Positions 42,971 through 52,423 are shown, counted from the first letter of the stretch. The stretch is 64,000 nt of DNA from Bradyrhizobium algeriense (GCF_003062295.1 NZ_PYCN01000005.1:62001-126000), one strand, 5' to 3'. A program made the numbers and translations. Notes: generated by a model not told the origin, from the letters alone.

Positions 42971-45900
42971 CTACCAAGCATCGATGCACGGCCGCTTCTT
43001 TGTCGTGCGCACTTCCGGCTTCGGCACCGAGCGCAGGCCCGCCATGATCCACTGCCGCGTGTCGGCGGGATCGATCACTTCGTCGATCTCCAGCACCGAG
43101 GCGATCGAGACCGCCTTGCCGTTGGCGTAGAGCTCGTCGACCTTGGCCTGGTAGTATTCCTCGCGCTCGACGGGGTCTTCGATCGCCTCCATCTCCTTGC
43201 GGAAGCCAAGCCGGACATAGCCTTCCAGCCCCATGCCGCCGAACTCGCCGGTCGGCCAGGCCACCGTGAAGAAGGAAGCATGGAAGCCGCCGCCGATCAT
43301 GGATTGCGCCCCCAAGCCGTAGCCCTTGCGCAGGACGATGCCGAACAGCGGCACGGTGAGGCTGGCGCCGGTCACGAACATGCGCGCGACGTGGCGCACG
43401 ATCGCGGTCTTTTCGGCTTCGGGACCGACCATGAAGCCCGGCGTATCGCACAGCGACAGGATCGGAATGTCGAAGGCATCGCAGAGCTGCATGAAGCGTG
43501 CGGCCTTGTCGCCGGCCGGCGCATCGATCGCGCCGCCGAGATGTTTTGGATTGTTGGCGATCAGGCCGAACGGTTTTCCCTCGATGCGGATGAAAGCGGT
43601 GATCATGCCGACGCCAAAGTCGCGGCGGATTTCCAGCACCGAGCCTTCATCCGCGAGAAGATCGATGACGGTCCTGATATCGTATACCCGCAGGCGGTTT
43701 TCCGGGATCGCCCGCCGCAACAGGCGCTGGTCCGGCGCCTTCCAGTCGGCTTGCGCGCCTTGAAAGTACGACAGATATTTTTGCGCGGCGGCCGTCGCTT
43801 CCGCCTCGTCCTCCACCAGAATGTCGATGACGCCGTTCGGCGACTGGAACGACACCGGCCCCACTTCGGCCGGATGATAGACGCCGAGGCCGCCGCCTTC
43901 GATCATCGCGGGGCCGCCCATGCCGATCGACGCGTTCATCGTCGCGATGATGACGTCGCAACAGCCGAGCATCGCGGCGTTGCCGGCAAAGCAATAGCCG
44001 GAGACGATGCCGATCACCGGCACGAGGCCGGAGAGTTTTGCGAATTGCACGAAGGACGGCCCGTCGAGGCCGGTCATGCCGAGCCGGTCGGTATCGCCGG
44101 GCCGGCCGCCGCCGCCCTCGGCATAAAACACCAGCGGCATCCGCCACTGCTCGGCAAGGCCGAGCATACGGTCGATCTTCTTGTGGTTCATGTGGCCCTG
44201 GGTGCCGGCCAGCACGGTATAGTCGTAGGCGATCACCATGCAGCGGGCAGCGTCCGCACCGAATTTTTCTGCGTTCACGGTGGCGACGCCGGAGATCAGG
44301 CCGTCGGCCGGCGTGTTGCGGATGAGGTCATCGACCGTGCGCCGCCGACGCTGGGCAGCGATGGCGAGCGAGCCGTATTCGACGAAGGATCCTTCATCGA
44401 CGAGCTGGGCGATGTTCTCGCGCGCGGTGCGCTGGTTGGTCTTGCGGCGGCGCTCGACCGACGCCGGGCGGTTTTCATCCAGCGTGATGGCATGACGTTC
44501 GATCAGCTCGGCCAGATCGGGGCGGATGTGATCGAGATCGACGTCCTCCTCCTCGGTCACATCATGGGCGTCGATTTCGGCCGGCTCCAGATAGAGGATC
44601 GCCTCGTCCTGCATCAGCGTGGCGCCAGCTTCCGTCGCAACCTTCGTCACCCTGCCGCCATGCGGCGCGGTCACCAGATGCTCCATCTTCATGGATTCCA
44701 ACACGGCGATCTGCTGACCGGGGCGGACGAGGTCCCCTTCCCTGACATCCACCGCCACGATCGTGCCCTGCAGCGGCGCGGGAACGGGCTCTGAGCCTGC
44801 CGGCCCCGGTCCGCCAGCCGCGGCTTCCGTCATGGGTGCGCCGTCATCGGCTGCGGCGCCGGATTCAATCAGCGCCGTCTCGGCGGTCGCCTTGGCTTCG
44901 CCGACGAGATCAGCGACATGGGCCTCGATGAAGCCGGTGCTGACGCGGTTCTCGACGAAATCCGGATGCGCCAAAATCGCCGCCAGGAAGGGGATGTTGG
45001 TGGCGACGCCGCCGATGCGGAACTCGCGCAGCGTGCGCGAAGCCTTGTGCACGACGTCGGTCCAGTTACCGCCCGGCGAATGCACGATGACCTTGGCAAG
45101 CAGCGAGTCGAAGGCGGTGCTGGTGCGGTAGCCGGAATAGCCAAACGTATCGACGCGAACGCCGGGGCCGGACGGCAGGTCGAACAGCGCCAGCGTCCCG
45201 CCGGTGGGCTTTGTCCCGCCGGTCTCGTCCATCACTTCCATGTTGACGCGGAGCTGCATCGCAAAGCCGCGCGGCCTTGGGATATAGGCCTGCGCCAGAC
45301 CGAGCGAACCCAGCGTGGCGCCGGCCGCGACCGCGAGCTGCGACTGCACGAGATCGAGGCCGAGCACCTCCTCGGTGACGGTATGCTCGACCTGCAGCCG
45401 CGGATTGGCCTCGATGAAGGCAAACGCCTGGTCGCTGGTTTTGGCGTCGTTATCGACGAGGAATTCGAAGGTGCCGAGGTTGTCGTAGTTGGCGGCGGCG
45501 GCGAGTTCCTTGGCGGCATCAATGATGCGCCCGCGCAAGGCGTCGTTGAGCGACGGGCTCGGCGCGACCTCGATGAGTTTCTGGTTGCGGCGCTGGATGG
45601 TGCATTCGCGCTCCCAGAGATGGCTGATGGCACCGTAGTGGTCGCAGATGATCTGCACCTCGATGTGGCGGGCGTTGCGGATCAGGCGCTCGACATAGAC
45701 GCCCTCGCTGCCGAAGGCCGCCATCGCCTCGGACTGGCAGCGCGCATAGGCCTCCTCCAGCTTGCCCGCGTCGTCGACGATGCGCATGCCGCGGCCGCCG
45801 CCGCCGGCGATCGCCTTGATCATGATGGCGCCGCCGGGCCCTAAAGATTCCAGGAAGGCCCTTGCCTCTTCCAGGCTGGTCGGCCCGCTGGTGCCCTCGA

Positions 45901-46291
45901 TGATGGGCACGCCGCATTGTTTGGCCAGCGCCTTCGCCTGCGCCTTGTCACCAAACAGGTCGAGCGCCTCCGGCGACGGCCCGACAAAGACGATGCTTTC
46001 CTCAATGCAGCGCCGGGCGAGCGTGGCGTTCTCGCTGAGGAAGCCATAGCCCGGATGCACCGCCTCGCAGCCGGTTGCCTTGGCGGCCGATATCACGGCC
46101 TCGATATCGAGATAGGCCCGCGCGCCGCGCCCGGGGATTTCGCAGGCCGCGTCGGCGGCGCGGACATGCAGCGATTGCGCATCGTCGGCGGAATGGATCG
46201 CGACGGTAGCAAGGCCGGCGTCGCCCGCCGCGCGGGCGATGCGGATGGCGATCTCGCCACGGTTGGCGATCAGCAGCTTGTGGAAGGACAT
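42971..46291 (-). CDS. Single-chain biotin-dependent acyl-CoA carboxylase (BC-BCCP-CT)
   Basis: 1106 residues. Residues 1-450: biotin carboxylase with ATP-grasp loop IAGGGGRGMRIV and GYGFLSENA. About 495-575: biotin carrier with VLESMKMEH, Lys535 being biotinylated. About 600-1100: both halves of the carboxyltransferase (GTQGHMNHKKIDRML, SGYCFAGNAAMLGCCD, GGPAMIEGGGLGV, then NPKHLGGAIDAPAGDKAARF, PGFMVGPEAEK). Having all parts in one chain resembles long-chain acyl-CoA carboxylase (LCC) of mycobacteria and Rhodopseudomonas. It carboxylates an acyl-CoA at the alpha carbon using ATP and bicarbonate; which acyl-CoA is unknown. No partner genes are adjacent. Confidence 0.92.
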   Translation of the reverse strand: MSFHKLLIANRGEIAIRIARAAGDAGLATVAIHSADDAQSLHVRAADAACEIPGRGARAYLDIEAVISAAKATGCEAVHPGYGFLSENATLARRCIEESIVFVGPSPEALDLFGDKAQAKALAKQCGVPIIEGTSGPTSLEEARAFLESLGPGGAIMIKAIAGGGGRGMRIVDDAGKLEEAYARCQSEAMAAFGSEGVYVERLIRNARHIEVQIICDHYGAISHLWERECTIQRRNQKLIEVAPSPSLNDALRGRIIDAAKELAAAANYDNLGTFEFLVDNDAKTSDQAFAFIEANPRLQVEHTVTEEVLGLDLVQSQLAVAAGATLGSLGLAQAYIPRPRGFAMQLRVNMEVMDETGGTKPTGGTLALFDLPSGPGVRVDTFGYSGYRTSTAFDSLLAKVIVHSPGGNWTDVVHKASRTLREFRIGGVATNIPFLAAILAHPDFVENRVSTGFIEAHVADLVGEAKATAETALIESGAAADDGAPMTEAAAGGPGPAGSEPVPAPLQGTIVAVDVREGDLVRPGQQIAVLESMKMEHLVTAPHGGRVTKVATEAGATLMQDEAILYLEPAEIDAHDVTEEEDVDLDHIRPDLAELIERHAITLDENRPASVERRRKTNQRTARENIAQLVDEGSFVEYGSLAIAAQRRRRTVDDLIRNTPADGLISGVATVNAEKFGADAARCMVIAYDYTVLAGTQGHMNHKKIDRMLGLAEQWRMPLVFYAEGGGGRPGDTDRLGMTGLDGPSFVQFAKLSGLVPVIGIVSGYCFAGNAAMLGCCDVIIATMNASIGMGGPAMIEGGGLGVYHPAEVGPVSFQSPNGVIDILVEDEAEATAAAQKYLSYFQGAQADWKAPDQRLLRRAIPENRLRVYDIRTVIDLLADEGSVLEIRRDFGVGMITAFIRIEGKPFGLIANNPKHLGGAIDAPAGDKAARFMQLCDAFDIPILSLCDTPGFMVGPEAEKTAIVRHVARMFVTGASLTVPLFGIVLRKGYGLGAQSMIGGGFHASFFTVAWPTGEFGGMGLEGYVRLGFRKEMEAIEDPVEREEYYQAKVDELYANGKAVSIASVLEIDEVIDPADTRQWIMAGLRSVPKPEVRTTKKRPCIDAW

Positions 46292-46337
46292 CGACGTTTC
46301 CGTTCAGGCACCGGAGCGAAATGAACGGGTAACCGGC

Positions 46338-46460
46338 TCACCTCGTCCCGCGTGCTTCCCCATACACCAACGGCAGCACGATACGGCCGCGGTTCAATTT
46401 CTTGTTGCTGAACATGAAACCTTTGCCGGGATTCTGTGCAAGTGGAATTTCGTTCCACAT
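46338..46460 (-). CDS. Possible 40-residue ORF or gene remnant
   Basis: Begins MWNEIPLAQNPGKGFMF and ends GEARGTR. The composition looks protein-like and lies in a 206-base gap between the deaminase-type amidohydrolase and the carboxylase, but there is no clear ribosome-binding site and I recognise no family. It may be the degraded end of an older gene. Confidence 0.25.
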   Translation of the reverse strand: MWNEIPLAQNPGKGFMFSNKKLNRGRIVLPLVYGEARGTR

Positions 46461-46497
46461 CACGGAATTCACACAGCAGGATGAGGTGCTTAGCGCG

Positions 46498-47940
46498 TTA
46501 CCGGCAGTCGAGCTGGGCTTCGAACCAGTTCTGCAGCGACGCCGACAGCGGCGGCCAGGTGCGCTGGAAGGGCGTGAGCTGCCTTGCGTTGGCCCGGTAA
46601 ATTCCGCGCAGCTCGTGCTCGATCGCGGGAAGATCGACGCCGGTGCAGCGGCCCTCGCTGACGATCTTCCGGCCACCCACAACCACATCGCGCAGGAGAG
46701 AGGCGTTGCCGCGCGCGAACAGGAGATCGATCGGGTCGACCGGCATGATCTGGTCGCGGTCGAGCCGATCCAGATCGATGGTGACGAAATCGGCCGGCGC
46801 GCCCGGCGTCAATTCGCCGGTTCCGGGCGCGCCCGTCGCCTTGCGGCCATTGGCGATGGCGAGGCCGAGGAATTGGGCAGTGGTCCAGGTCCGCTGGAAG
46901 CCTAGGCCGCCGTGCATCATCTGCACCAGCCGCATCTCGCGCAGCACGTCGTCGTCCTCGTCGAGCGCCAGCCCGTCGACGCCGACCGCGATGGCGCAAC
47001 CGCATCTGTGCGCGGCGGCGATCGGCGCGAGGCCCGAGCGCAAATGAAGATTGGAGGAGAAATTGGTGACGATGCGCGCGCCGGAGGCTGCGATCATCTC
47101 GATCTCGTCGGGGCGGGCATGGATGCAATGAGCCAGCGTCAGCCGGTCCGACAGGAAGCCGATGTCGCGGAGATAACGGACGATACCGTGAGGAAAATGC
47201 CGGTCCGCCCAAGCGCGCTGATAGATGGTCTCCAACAGATGCATATGGATACGGCGTCCGGTCTGCGCGGAGTTCTCCGCCACCGCCTCCAGCAGCGGTT
47301 TTGAGCACCACTGCACGCCGGCCGGGCCGAGCTGCACATCCACCTTCGGCCCTGCGATATCAGCGGCAATCGCATCCGTCAGCTCTATATAGGCTTTCGG
47401 CGACATCGGCGCGCGGACGAACATCTGCTCGATCGTGCTGCGATCGTCTTTGGAAAGGTTGGAGAGAACCGGTTCTTCATCGCCATACACGACCGGATTC
47501 TGATCGCGCACCGCAAGCGCGAAGGCGATGCGGATGCCAACGTCGGACGCTGCGCGCGCAATCGCGCCGGCCTCTTCCACCAGCGGCATGGTGCCGCTCG
47601 GGCGGGTGTAATGGATCATCATCGCCGCGCAGCCGGCGCGTGCCGAACGTGCCAGCGCGGAAGCCGCGGTCAGATAGGGATCGACCGGCGCGCCAAGCGC
47701 GGAGCGCAGGATCCAGCTTTCCAGGGGCATGCCGAGCGCGCCGAACGAGGACGCGGTCGGCCGCGCATGGTCGTGGGCATTGACGAAGGCGGGAAGAATA
47801 AGGGAGCGCGGGCTTGTGGCGGGAGGCGCTCCGGCGGAGATAGAGGTGATGGTTCCGCCATCGTACCGCAGCACGACGTTTTCCAGCAGGCCACGGTCAG
47901 GACCGGAGAACAGGCTGTGTGCGATGACTTCGGTAATCAT
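46498..47940 (-). CDS. Amidohydrolase of the AtzA/TrzN/SAH-deaminase group
   Basis: 480 residues. Metal ligands: His-Asp-His in FVNAHDHARPT, His in IHMHLLETIYQRAW, His in LTLAHCIHARPDE, and Asp in VGVDGLALDEDDD. NFSSNLHLRSGLAPI matches the 'N-x-SSN' block of ring deaminases. It would remove an amino or similar group from an N-heterocycle in the cytoplasm. It lies 120 bases downstream of the NMT1-type binding protein on the same strand, with a palindromic repeat between, so it is likely the last gene of that importer operon. The ATG at 47940 has GAGAGG upstream. Confidence 0.87.
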   Translation of the reverse strand: MITEVIAHSLFSGPDRGLLENVVLRYDGGTITSISAGAPPATSPRSLILPAFVNAHDHARPTASSFGALGMPLESWILRSALGAPVDPYLTAASALARSARAGCAAMMIHYTRPSGTMPLVEEAGAIARAASDVGIRIAFALAVRDQNPVVYGDEEPVLSNLSKDDRSTIEQMFVRAPMSPKAYIELTDAIAADIAGPKVDVQLGPAGVQWCSKPLLEAVAENSAQTGRRIHMHLLETIYQRAWADRHFPHGIVRYLRDIGFLSDRLTLAHCIHARPDEIEMIAASGARIVTNFSSNLHLRSGLAPIAAAHRCGCAIAVGVDGLALDEDDDVLREMRLVQMMHGGLGFQRTWTTAQFLGLAIANGRKATGAPGTGELTPGAPADFVTIDLDRLDRDQIMPVDPIDLLFARGNASLLRDVVVGGRKIVSEGRCTGVDLPAIEHELRGIYRANARQLTPFQRTWPPLSASLQNWFEAQLDCR

Positions 47941-47961
47941 AAGAGCGCGCCCTCTCCAATT

Positions 47962-48043
47962 CGTCATTCCGGGGCGATGCAAAGCATCGAACCCGGAATC
48001 TCGAGATTCCGGGTCTGGTGCTGCGCACCATCCCGGAATGACG
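47962..48043. repeat. Palindromic dispersed repeat
   Basis: CGTCATTCCGGGGCGATG to ATCCCGGAATGACG with inner arms CCCGGAATCTCGAGATTCCGGG. It lies between the binding-protein and amidohydrolase genes. Confidence 0.8.
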
Positions 48044-48060
48044 GTGCTCGCTCACATCCC

Positions 48061-49086
48061 TCAGTTCGCCGTATACACCAGCTCCCGCTCCGCGCGCGGC
48101 GGCAAAAATTCGCGCGAGAAGATTTCCGCGGGCGTCGGCGTGCGAGCGAGCTGATAACCCTCGACGATGATGCCGATGGCGCGGGCCATGCGGTCATCCT
48201 TGACGTCGCCGACGCCGATCTCCTTCATCTCGGGTGAGACGATCAGCTTGTCGAAGGAATATTGCAGGCGGCGCTTTTCGACTTCGACATTGATCAGATT
48301 GTCGTAATTGACAGCGGCTTTCATCCCGGCGTTCTGATCCTTGGCGATCGCGATCATGCCCTTGTTGACGGCGCGGACGAGGCCGGCGACGGCCTTCGGA
48401 TTGGACGCCAGGAGCTTGCGCGACACCATCACGCCGTTGGAATAGAGGTCGAGGCCATAATCGCCGAACTGGAACCATTTGTAGTCCTTGTCGGGATCCT
48501 GGCGGTTCAGCACGAGGTTGAAGTAGCTCGTGATGTTGAACACCAGCGCGGCGTCGATATCGCCCTTGATCAGCATCGGCTCCTGCAGGTTCGGCGCCAT
48601 GTTGGAGATCTTGATCTTCTCGCCTTCGAGCTTGTTCTTCTGCGCAAACACCGGCAGCAGCCGCGTGGTCGGCGTGCCCTGCGCGCCGCCGAGCGTATGG
48701 CCCTCGAAATCCTTGATGGTGTTGATGCCGCTGGTCTTCTTGGTGACGATCGCAAACGGCGGCTGGTTCCAGATCATATAGACCATGACCGGGGCATCCT
48801 GCGGCTTGGTCGAGGCGTTCTGGATGATGGCGTTGACGTCCCCGAAGCCGGCGTCATAGGCACCCGACATGATGCGCGTCACCGTGGCGCCGGAGCCCTC
48901 GCCCTGGTCGATCACGACATTGAGGCCCTCCGCTTTGAAGAAGCCGTGGTCCTTGGCGTAGAAGAACGCGGCGTCGGAGCCTTGCGTCTTCCAGCCGAGG
49001 GTGAACTTGATCGTCGTTTCCTGGGCGTTGGCGGTGCCGGCGAACAAGGCAACTCCCAACAGCGCGGCGCTTACTCTGGCTAACAT
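48061..49086 (-). CDS. ABC transporter substrate-binding protein, NMT1/TauA/SsuA family
   Basis: 341 residues from the ATG at 49086, six bases after AGGAG; ATGs at 49089 and at 49137 (which overlaps the permease stop) are alternatives. Signal peptide ends AGTANAQ. TTIKFTLGWKTQGSDAAFFYAKDHGFFKAEGLNVVID is a typical NMT1-family start; GAYDAGFGDVNAIIQ is the substrate-loop region. Family members bind sulfonates, nitrate-type ions, hydroxymethylpyrimidine or other aromatics. The two amidohydrolases in the cluster point to an N-heterocycle (inference). Confidence 0.9.
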   Translation of the reverse strand: MLARVSAALLGVALFAGTANAQETTIKFTLGWKTQGSDAAFFYAKDHGFFKAEGLNVVIDQGEGSGATVTRIMSGAYDAGFGDVNAIIQNASTKPQDAPVMVYMIWNQPPFAIVTKKTSGINTIKDFEGHTLGGAQGTPTTRLLPVFAQKNKLEGEKIKISNMAPNLQEPMLIKGDIDAALVFNITSYFNLVLNRQDPDKDYKWFQFGDYGLDLYSNGVMVSRKLLASNPKAVAGLVRAVNKGMIAIAKDQNAGMKAAVNYDNLINVEVEKRRLQYSFDKLIVSPEMKEIGVGDVKDDRMARAIGIIVEGYQLARTPTPAEIFSREFLPPRAERELVYTAN

Positions 49087-49133
49087 CATGGTCTCCTGGA
49101 TCAAGGGTTGGATGGCGTCGGCGAAAATTTTCT

Positions 49134-49910
49134 TCATGTCGCGATCACGTCGTTCTTGCGGGTGGCCCAGCCGGTGACGCGTCCCTCGATCGCCGAGAAG
49201 ATCACGTAGAGCGCGACGCCGAGGCCGGCGAGCACGAACAGGCCGGCGAACACCAGCGGCACGTTGAAGTTGGAGGACGCGGTCATCATGACGTTGCCGA
49301 TGCCGCGGTTCGAGGCGACGGTTTCCGACAGCACCGCGCCGACAAAGGCGTAAGAGATCGCGACCTTCAATGACGCAAAGAAGAACGGCATGGTCCGAGG
49401 CAGCCCGACATTCCAGAGGATGTCGAGCTTGCTGGCGCCGAGCGCCTTCAGCACGTCTTCGAGTTCGGGCTCGGTGGTGGCGAGGCCCGTCGCGATGTTG
49501 ACCACGATCGGGAAGAAGCAGATCGAGAGCGCGGTCAGCACCGCCGGCACCGAGCCGGAGCCGAACCACAAGACGAAGATCGGCACCACGGCGACCTTTG
49601 GAATCGAGGAGAAGCCGACCAGCAGCGGATAGGCGGTATCGTAAGCCGTCTTCGAAACGCCGATGACCGCGCCGAGGACTACGCCGAGGCCGACGCCGAG
49701 CACGAAGCCGATCATCGTCGTGGCCAGCGTCTGCAGGATGTGCGGCCAGAGAATCGGGAATTTCTCAAATAGCGTGACGAACACCTGCGACGGGCGCGGC
49801 AACACCAGATCGGACATCCCGGTCATCAGGCAGAACAATTCCCAGGCGACGAAGAACAGCACGATCAGTGCCGCCGACCAGGCCTTCTGGCGATAATCGA
49901 GATCGGGCAT
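49134..49910 (-). CDS. ABC transporter permease (SsuC/TauC type)
   Basis: 258 residues with about six helices and the EAA-loop region ELEDVLKALGASKLDILWNVGLPRTMPFFFASLKVAI. Typical BPD_transp_1 permease. It overlaps neither the ATPase (1 base gap) nor the binding-protein start at 49086, but its stop overlaps the upstream alternative start at 49137. Works with the ATPase and binding protein on either side. Confidence 0.92.
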   Translation of the reverse strand: MPDLDYRQKAWSAALIVLFFVAWELFCLMTGMSDLVLPRPSQVFVTLFEKFPILWPHILQTLATTMIGFVLGVGLGVVLGAVIGVSKTAYDTAYPLLVGFSSIPKVAVVPIFVLWFGSGSVPAVLTALSICFFPIVVNIATGLATTEPELEDVLKALGASKLDILWNVGLPRTMPFFFASLKVAISYAFVGAVLSETVASNRGIGNVMMTASSNFNVPLVFAGLFVLAGLGVALYVIFSAIEGRVTGWATRKNDVIAT

Positions 49911-49911
49911 C

Positions 49912-50793
49912 TCAAACCGCTCCCTGTGTTGCCGAAGCTTCTCTTGACGCCGTCCGGGCATCCTCGATGAACGCGCGCAGCTTCTGGTTAAGCGCCACAA
50001 AGTCCGGCTCGAACGTCATCGCGACCGTGCGCGGCCGGGCAAAGGTGACGTGGCTGTCATCAAGGATCCGGCCGGGCCGCGCGCTCATCACGCAGATGCG
50101 GCTGCCAAGAAACGCCGCCTCGCGAAGATCGTGCGTCACCAGCAGCACGGTCGGCTTGTGGGCGATCCAGAGGTCTTGGAGGATCGACCACAGTTCTTCC
50201 CGCGTGAACTGATCGAGCGCGCCGAAGGGCTCGTCGAGCAGCAGCATGCGCGGCTCATGGATCAGCGCGCGGCACAGATTGGCGCGCTGAAGCATGCCGC
50301 CGGAGAGTTGCCAGGGGTAGCGGCTGCCAAAACCCTTGAGGCCGACCTGCTCCAGAAGCGCGTTGGCCTTGTCGCGAAATTCCGTCTTGCGCAGCTTGCG
50401 GAATTGCGAACGAAACGGTTCGACGATCTTGAGCGGCAGCATGATGTTCCGCTCGATCGTCATCCAGGGCAGCATGGTCGGATTCTGGAACGCCATGCCG
50501 ACGCGGAGCGCCCGCGCCGCCACTTCCCGGCCGCCGACGATGACCACGCCGGTGGATGGCTGCACCAGCCCGCTCACCAGCCGCAGGATGGTGGACTTGC
50601 CGCAGCCGGACGGCCCGACGAGAGCGACGAACTCGCCATCGGCGATCCGCAGCGTCGTGGTGGAAAGGGCCGGCACTGCGCGGTCGCCACGGCCGAAGGT
50701 GACCGAGGCCTCTGACAGTTCGATGGCGATGGGTGCGGCGGAAGCCGGAACCGGCGAGCCAGAGAATTCGGAATGTGGTTGCATGCGCATCAT
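49912..50793 (-). CDS. ABC transporter ATPase (SsuB/TauB type)
   Basis: 293 residues, with several possible N-terminal ATGs (50811, 50793, 50790, 50784). Walker A GPSGCGKST, Q-loop FQNPTMLPWMT, signature LSGGMLQRANL, Walker B MLLLDEPFGALD, and H-loop THDLREA. First gene of the minus-strand importer operon, divergent from the GntR gene. The 192-base intergenic region holds the motif AAACTGCATGCA. Confidence 0.92.
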   Translation of the reverse strand: MMRMQPHSEFSGSPVPASAAPIAIELSEASVTFGRGDRAVPALSTTTLRIADGEFVALVGPSGCGKSTILRLVSGLVQPSTGVVIVGGREVAARALRVGMAFQNPTMLPWMTIERNIMLPLKIVEPFRSQFRKLRKTEFRDKANALLEQVGLKGFGSRYPWQLSGGMLQRANLCRALIHEPRMLLLDEPFGALDQFTREELWSILQDLWIAHKPTVLLVTHDLREAAFLGSRICVMSARPGRILDDSHVTFARPRTVAMTFEPDFVALNQKLRAFIEDARTASREASATQGAV

Positions 50794-50901
50794 GGCTCGA
50801 AGTGCATGCAAGCCGGATGCCAGCGAAACTTGCCTTGGAAATCAATGGTATCGCAGATGATCGCCGAAGCGGACGGATTCCTTTTGTGCAATCCGGTCCT
50901 C

Positions 50902-50913
50902 AAACTGCATGCA
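50902..50913. promoter_or_regulatory. Putative GntR operator AAACTGCATGCA, copy 1
   Basis: Contains the palindrome TGCATGCA. The identical 12-mer occurs at 52311-52322 in the other intergenic region of this cluster. Confidence 0.6.
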
Positions 50914-50985
50914 ATTGAGGCGCTCAATCGGTGCGCAATTGTGATAAGAGAGCGCCATTCGAGGCCCAGTTTTAAGGATTCGCCG

Positions 50986-51744
50986 ATGGCGCCCCGCGCC
51001 GCCAGCAAAACCGCTGAACCGTCCGACAAGGTCGGCGTGATCTGCCGCGCGCTTCGCCGCGCCATCATCGAGCAGGCGCTGGAGCCCGGCGCGAAATTAC
51101 CGGAGGATTCGCTCGGCGAAAGGTTCGGCGTCAGCCGCACCATCGCCCGCCATGCGCTGGGCCAACTGGCCGCCGAGGGGCTCGTCGAGCTTCGCCGCAA
51201 CCGGATTGCCGTCGTGGCGACGCCAAGCTGGCAGGAAGCGCGCGACGCCTTCGATATCCGGATCGAACTCGAACGGCTGGTGGTGCGGCAACTCGCCGGC
51301 AAGCTGACCAAGAGCCAGGTCGCGGAACTCAACGCCCATGTCGACGCCGAGGACCGCGCCCGTGACGGTACGGACGCGGTGTCGATCAGGCTGGCGACGG
51401 AATTCCACATCCTGCTCGCCCACATGACGAACAGCCCGATCCTGGTGCGCTACGTCAGCGAGGTCGCTTATCGCTGCTGCCTGACGCTGTCGCTGTACAG
51501 CCGCCCGCATTCGTCGGAATGCGCGATCAACGAGCATCGCGCGATTATCGCAGCACTGGTCAAGGGCGACGACGCCAAGGTGATGAGCCTGATGCACAGC
51601 CACCTGGATTCGGTCGCCAACCGCGCGCTGGTGGCTCCTGCCCCGCAGCGCGGCCGGGATCTGCTGGATATTCTGGCGCCGTATGCGGACGAGGCGGATA
51701 GTGCCCGCGTGGTGAAACTGCCGAAGGTGGTCAGGGCGAGATAA
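50986..51744 (+). CDS. GntR-family regulator (FCD-type effector domain)
   Basis: 252 residues from the ATG at 50986 with AAGGA eight bases upstream. Winged helix at about residues 18-85 (VICRALRRAIIEQALEPGAKLPED, GVSRTIARHALGQLAAEGLVEL). The remainder is an all-helical FCD domain (RIELERLVVRQLAGKL, EFHILLAHMTNSPILVRYVSEV, EHRAIIAALVKGD). Divergent from the importer operon and next to the SnoaL/CodA-like divergent pair; the shared motif AAACTGCATGCA suggests it controls both. Confidence 0.9.
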   Translation: MAPRAASKTAEPSDKVGVICRALRRAIIEQALEPGAKLPEDSLGERFGVSRTIARHALGQLAAEGLVELRRNRIAVVATPSWQEARDAFDIRIELERLVVRQLAGKLTKSQVAELNAHVDAEDRARDGTDAVSIRLATEFHILLAHMTNSPILVRYVSEVAYRCCLTLSLYSRPHSSECAINEHRAIIAALVKGDDAKVMSLMHSHLDSVANRALVAPAPQRGRDLLDILAPYADEADSARVVKLPKVVRAR

Positions 51745-51752
51745 TCGGTCTT

Positions 51753-51842
51753 CGTCATGGCTGGGCTTGTCCCGGCCATCCACGTCTTGCTTTCGGTCGT
51801 GCTGCCAAGACGTGGATGGCCGGGACAAGCCCGGGCATGACG
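51753..51842. repeat. Palindromic dispersed repeat
   Basis: CGTCATGGCTGGGCTTGTCC mirrored by GGACAAGCCCGGGCATGACG, with long arms CCATCCACGTCTTG / CAAGACGTGGATGG. It fills the space between gntR and the convergent SnoaL-like gene and may end both transcripts. Confidence 0.85.
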
Positions 51843-51854
51843 AATGTTACTAGT

Positions 51855-52271
51855 TCACGCCTCAATCCCCATCTGCACCAGAATCCGCTCGGCGCTGTCG
51901 TTCCAGACGTCCATCTTCACGATCTGGCCGCTCCTGACCACGAAGCGGTCGACGTAGCGGTTGCCTTCGAAAGGCGTGCCGTCGAGCCACTCGCCGTAGA
52001 GCGAGCCGACGCTGTAGACGATGGTCTCGTCCGCACCCGGACAAACGTCGAAGCGCTCCATCTTCTTCTTGACCCAGCGATAGCGCCGCGCGTTGAAGCC
52101 GGTCGGCCCGCGCGGATGATCGAACTCGCGCCCGCCAGTGAAGGTGATGATCGTGCCGGGCTTCATGTAGGCCGACGCAGCCTCGGGATCCGGAATCATC
52201 GACGCCGTGAGATAGGCCTCGACCACTTCGGTGTCGGACATCCCCTTGGATTCGGCTTTCGCAACGGACAT
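51855..52271 (-). CDS. SnoaL-like / NTF2-fold protein
   Basis: 138 residues from the ATG at 52271 with AGGAG eight bases upstream. SDTEVVEAYLTASMIPDPEAASAYM then GREFDHPRGPTGFNARRYRWVKKKMERF and DRFVVRSGQIVKMDVWNDSAE are consistent with the small alpha+beta barrel of the SnoaL/NTF2 group (enzymes or binding proteins for small hydrophobic molecules). Divergent from the CodA-like gene, with the candidate GntR sites between. Its job is unknown; a ring-cleavage isomerase or hydratase is possible. Confidence 0.78.
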   Translation of the reverse strand: MSVAKAESKGMSDTEVVEAYLTASMIPDPEAASAYMKPGTIITFTGGREFDHPRGPTGFNARRYRWVKKKMERFDVCPGADETIVYSVGSLYGEWLDGTPFEGNRYVDRFVVRSGQIVKMDVWNDSAERILVQMGIEA

Positions 52272-52310
52272 GGCGGTTTCTCCTGATGGACATACTACAA
52301 TCGGACCGCC

Positions 52311-52358
52311 AAACTGCATGCACATATTTTGAACAATTTAGCCTCGAAACTGCACACA
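52311..52358. promoter_or_regulatory. Putative GntR operators, copies 2 and 3
   Basis: AAACTGCATGCA at 52311-52322 is identical to the site at 50902-50913; a variant, AAACTGCACACA, follows at 52347-52358. They lie 40-90 bases upstream of the SnoaL-like start and 65-115 bases upstream of the CodA-like start. Confidence 0.6.
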
Positions 52359-52423
52359 ATCTGGAGCTGCTCCGCGCGCGGGCTTCCGCTAGGCTCGGGG
52401 CCTGCTCCAGCCTGCTCGGACCC

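Noticed and set aside
49134..52274. A thiamine-pyrimidine salvage system (NMT1-type importer plus deaminases) under a TPP riboswitch
   Set aside because: No TPP riboswitch core motifs were found upstream of the importer and no thi genes are near; the GntR motif explains regulation better.
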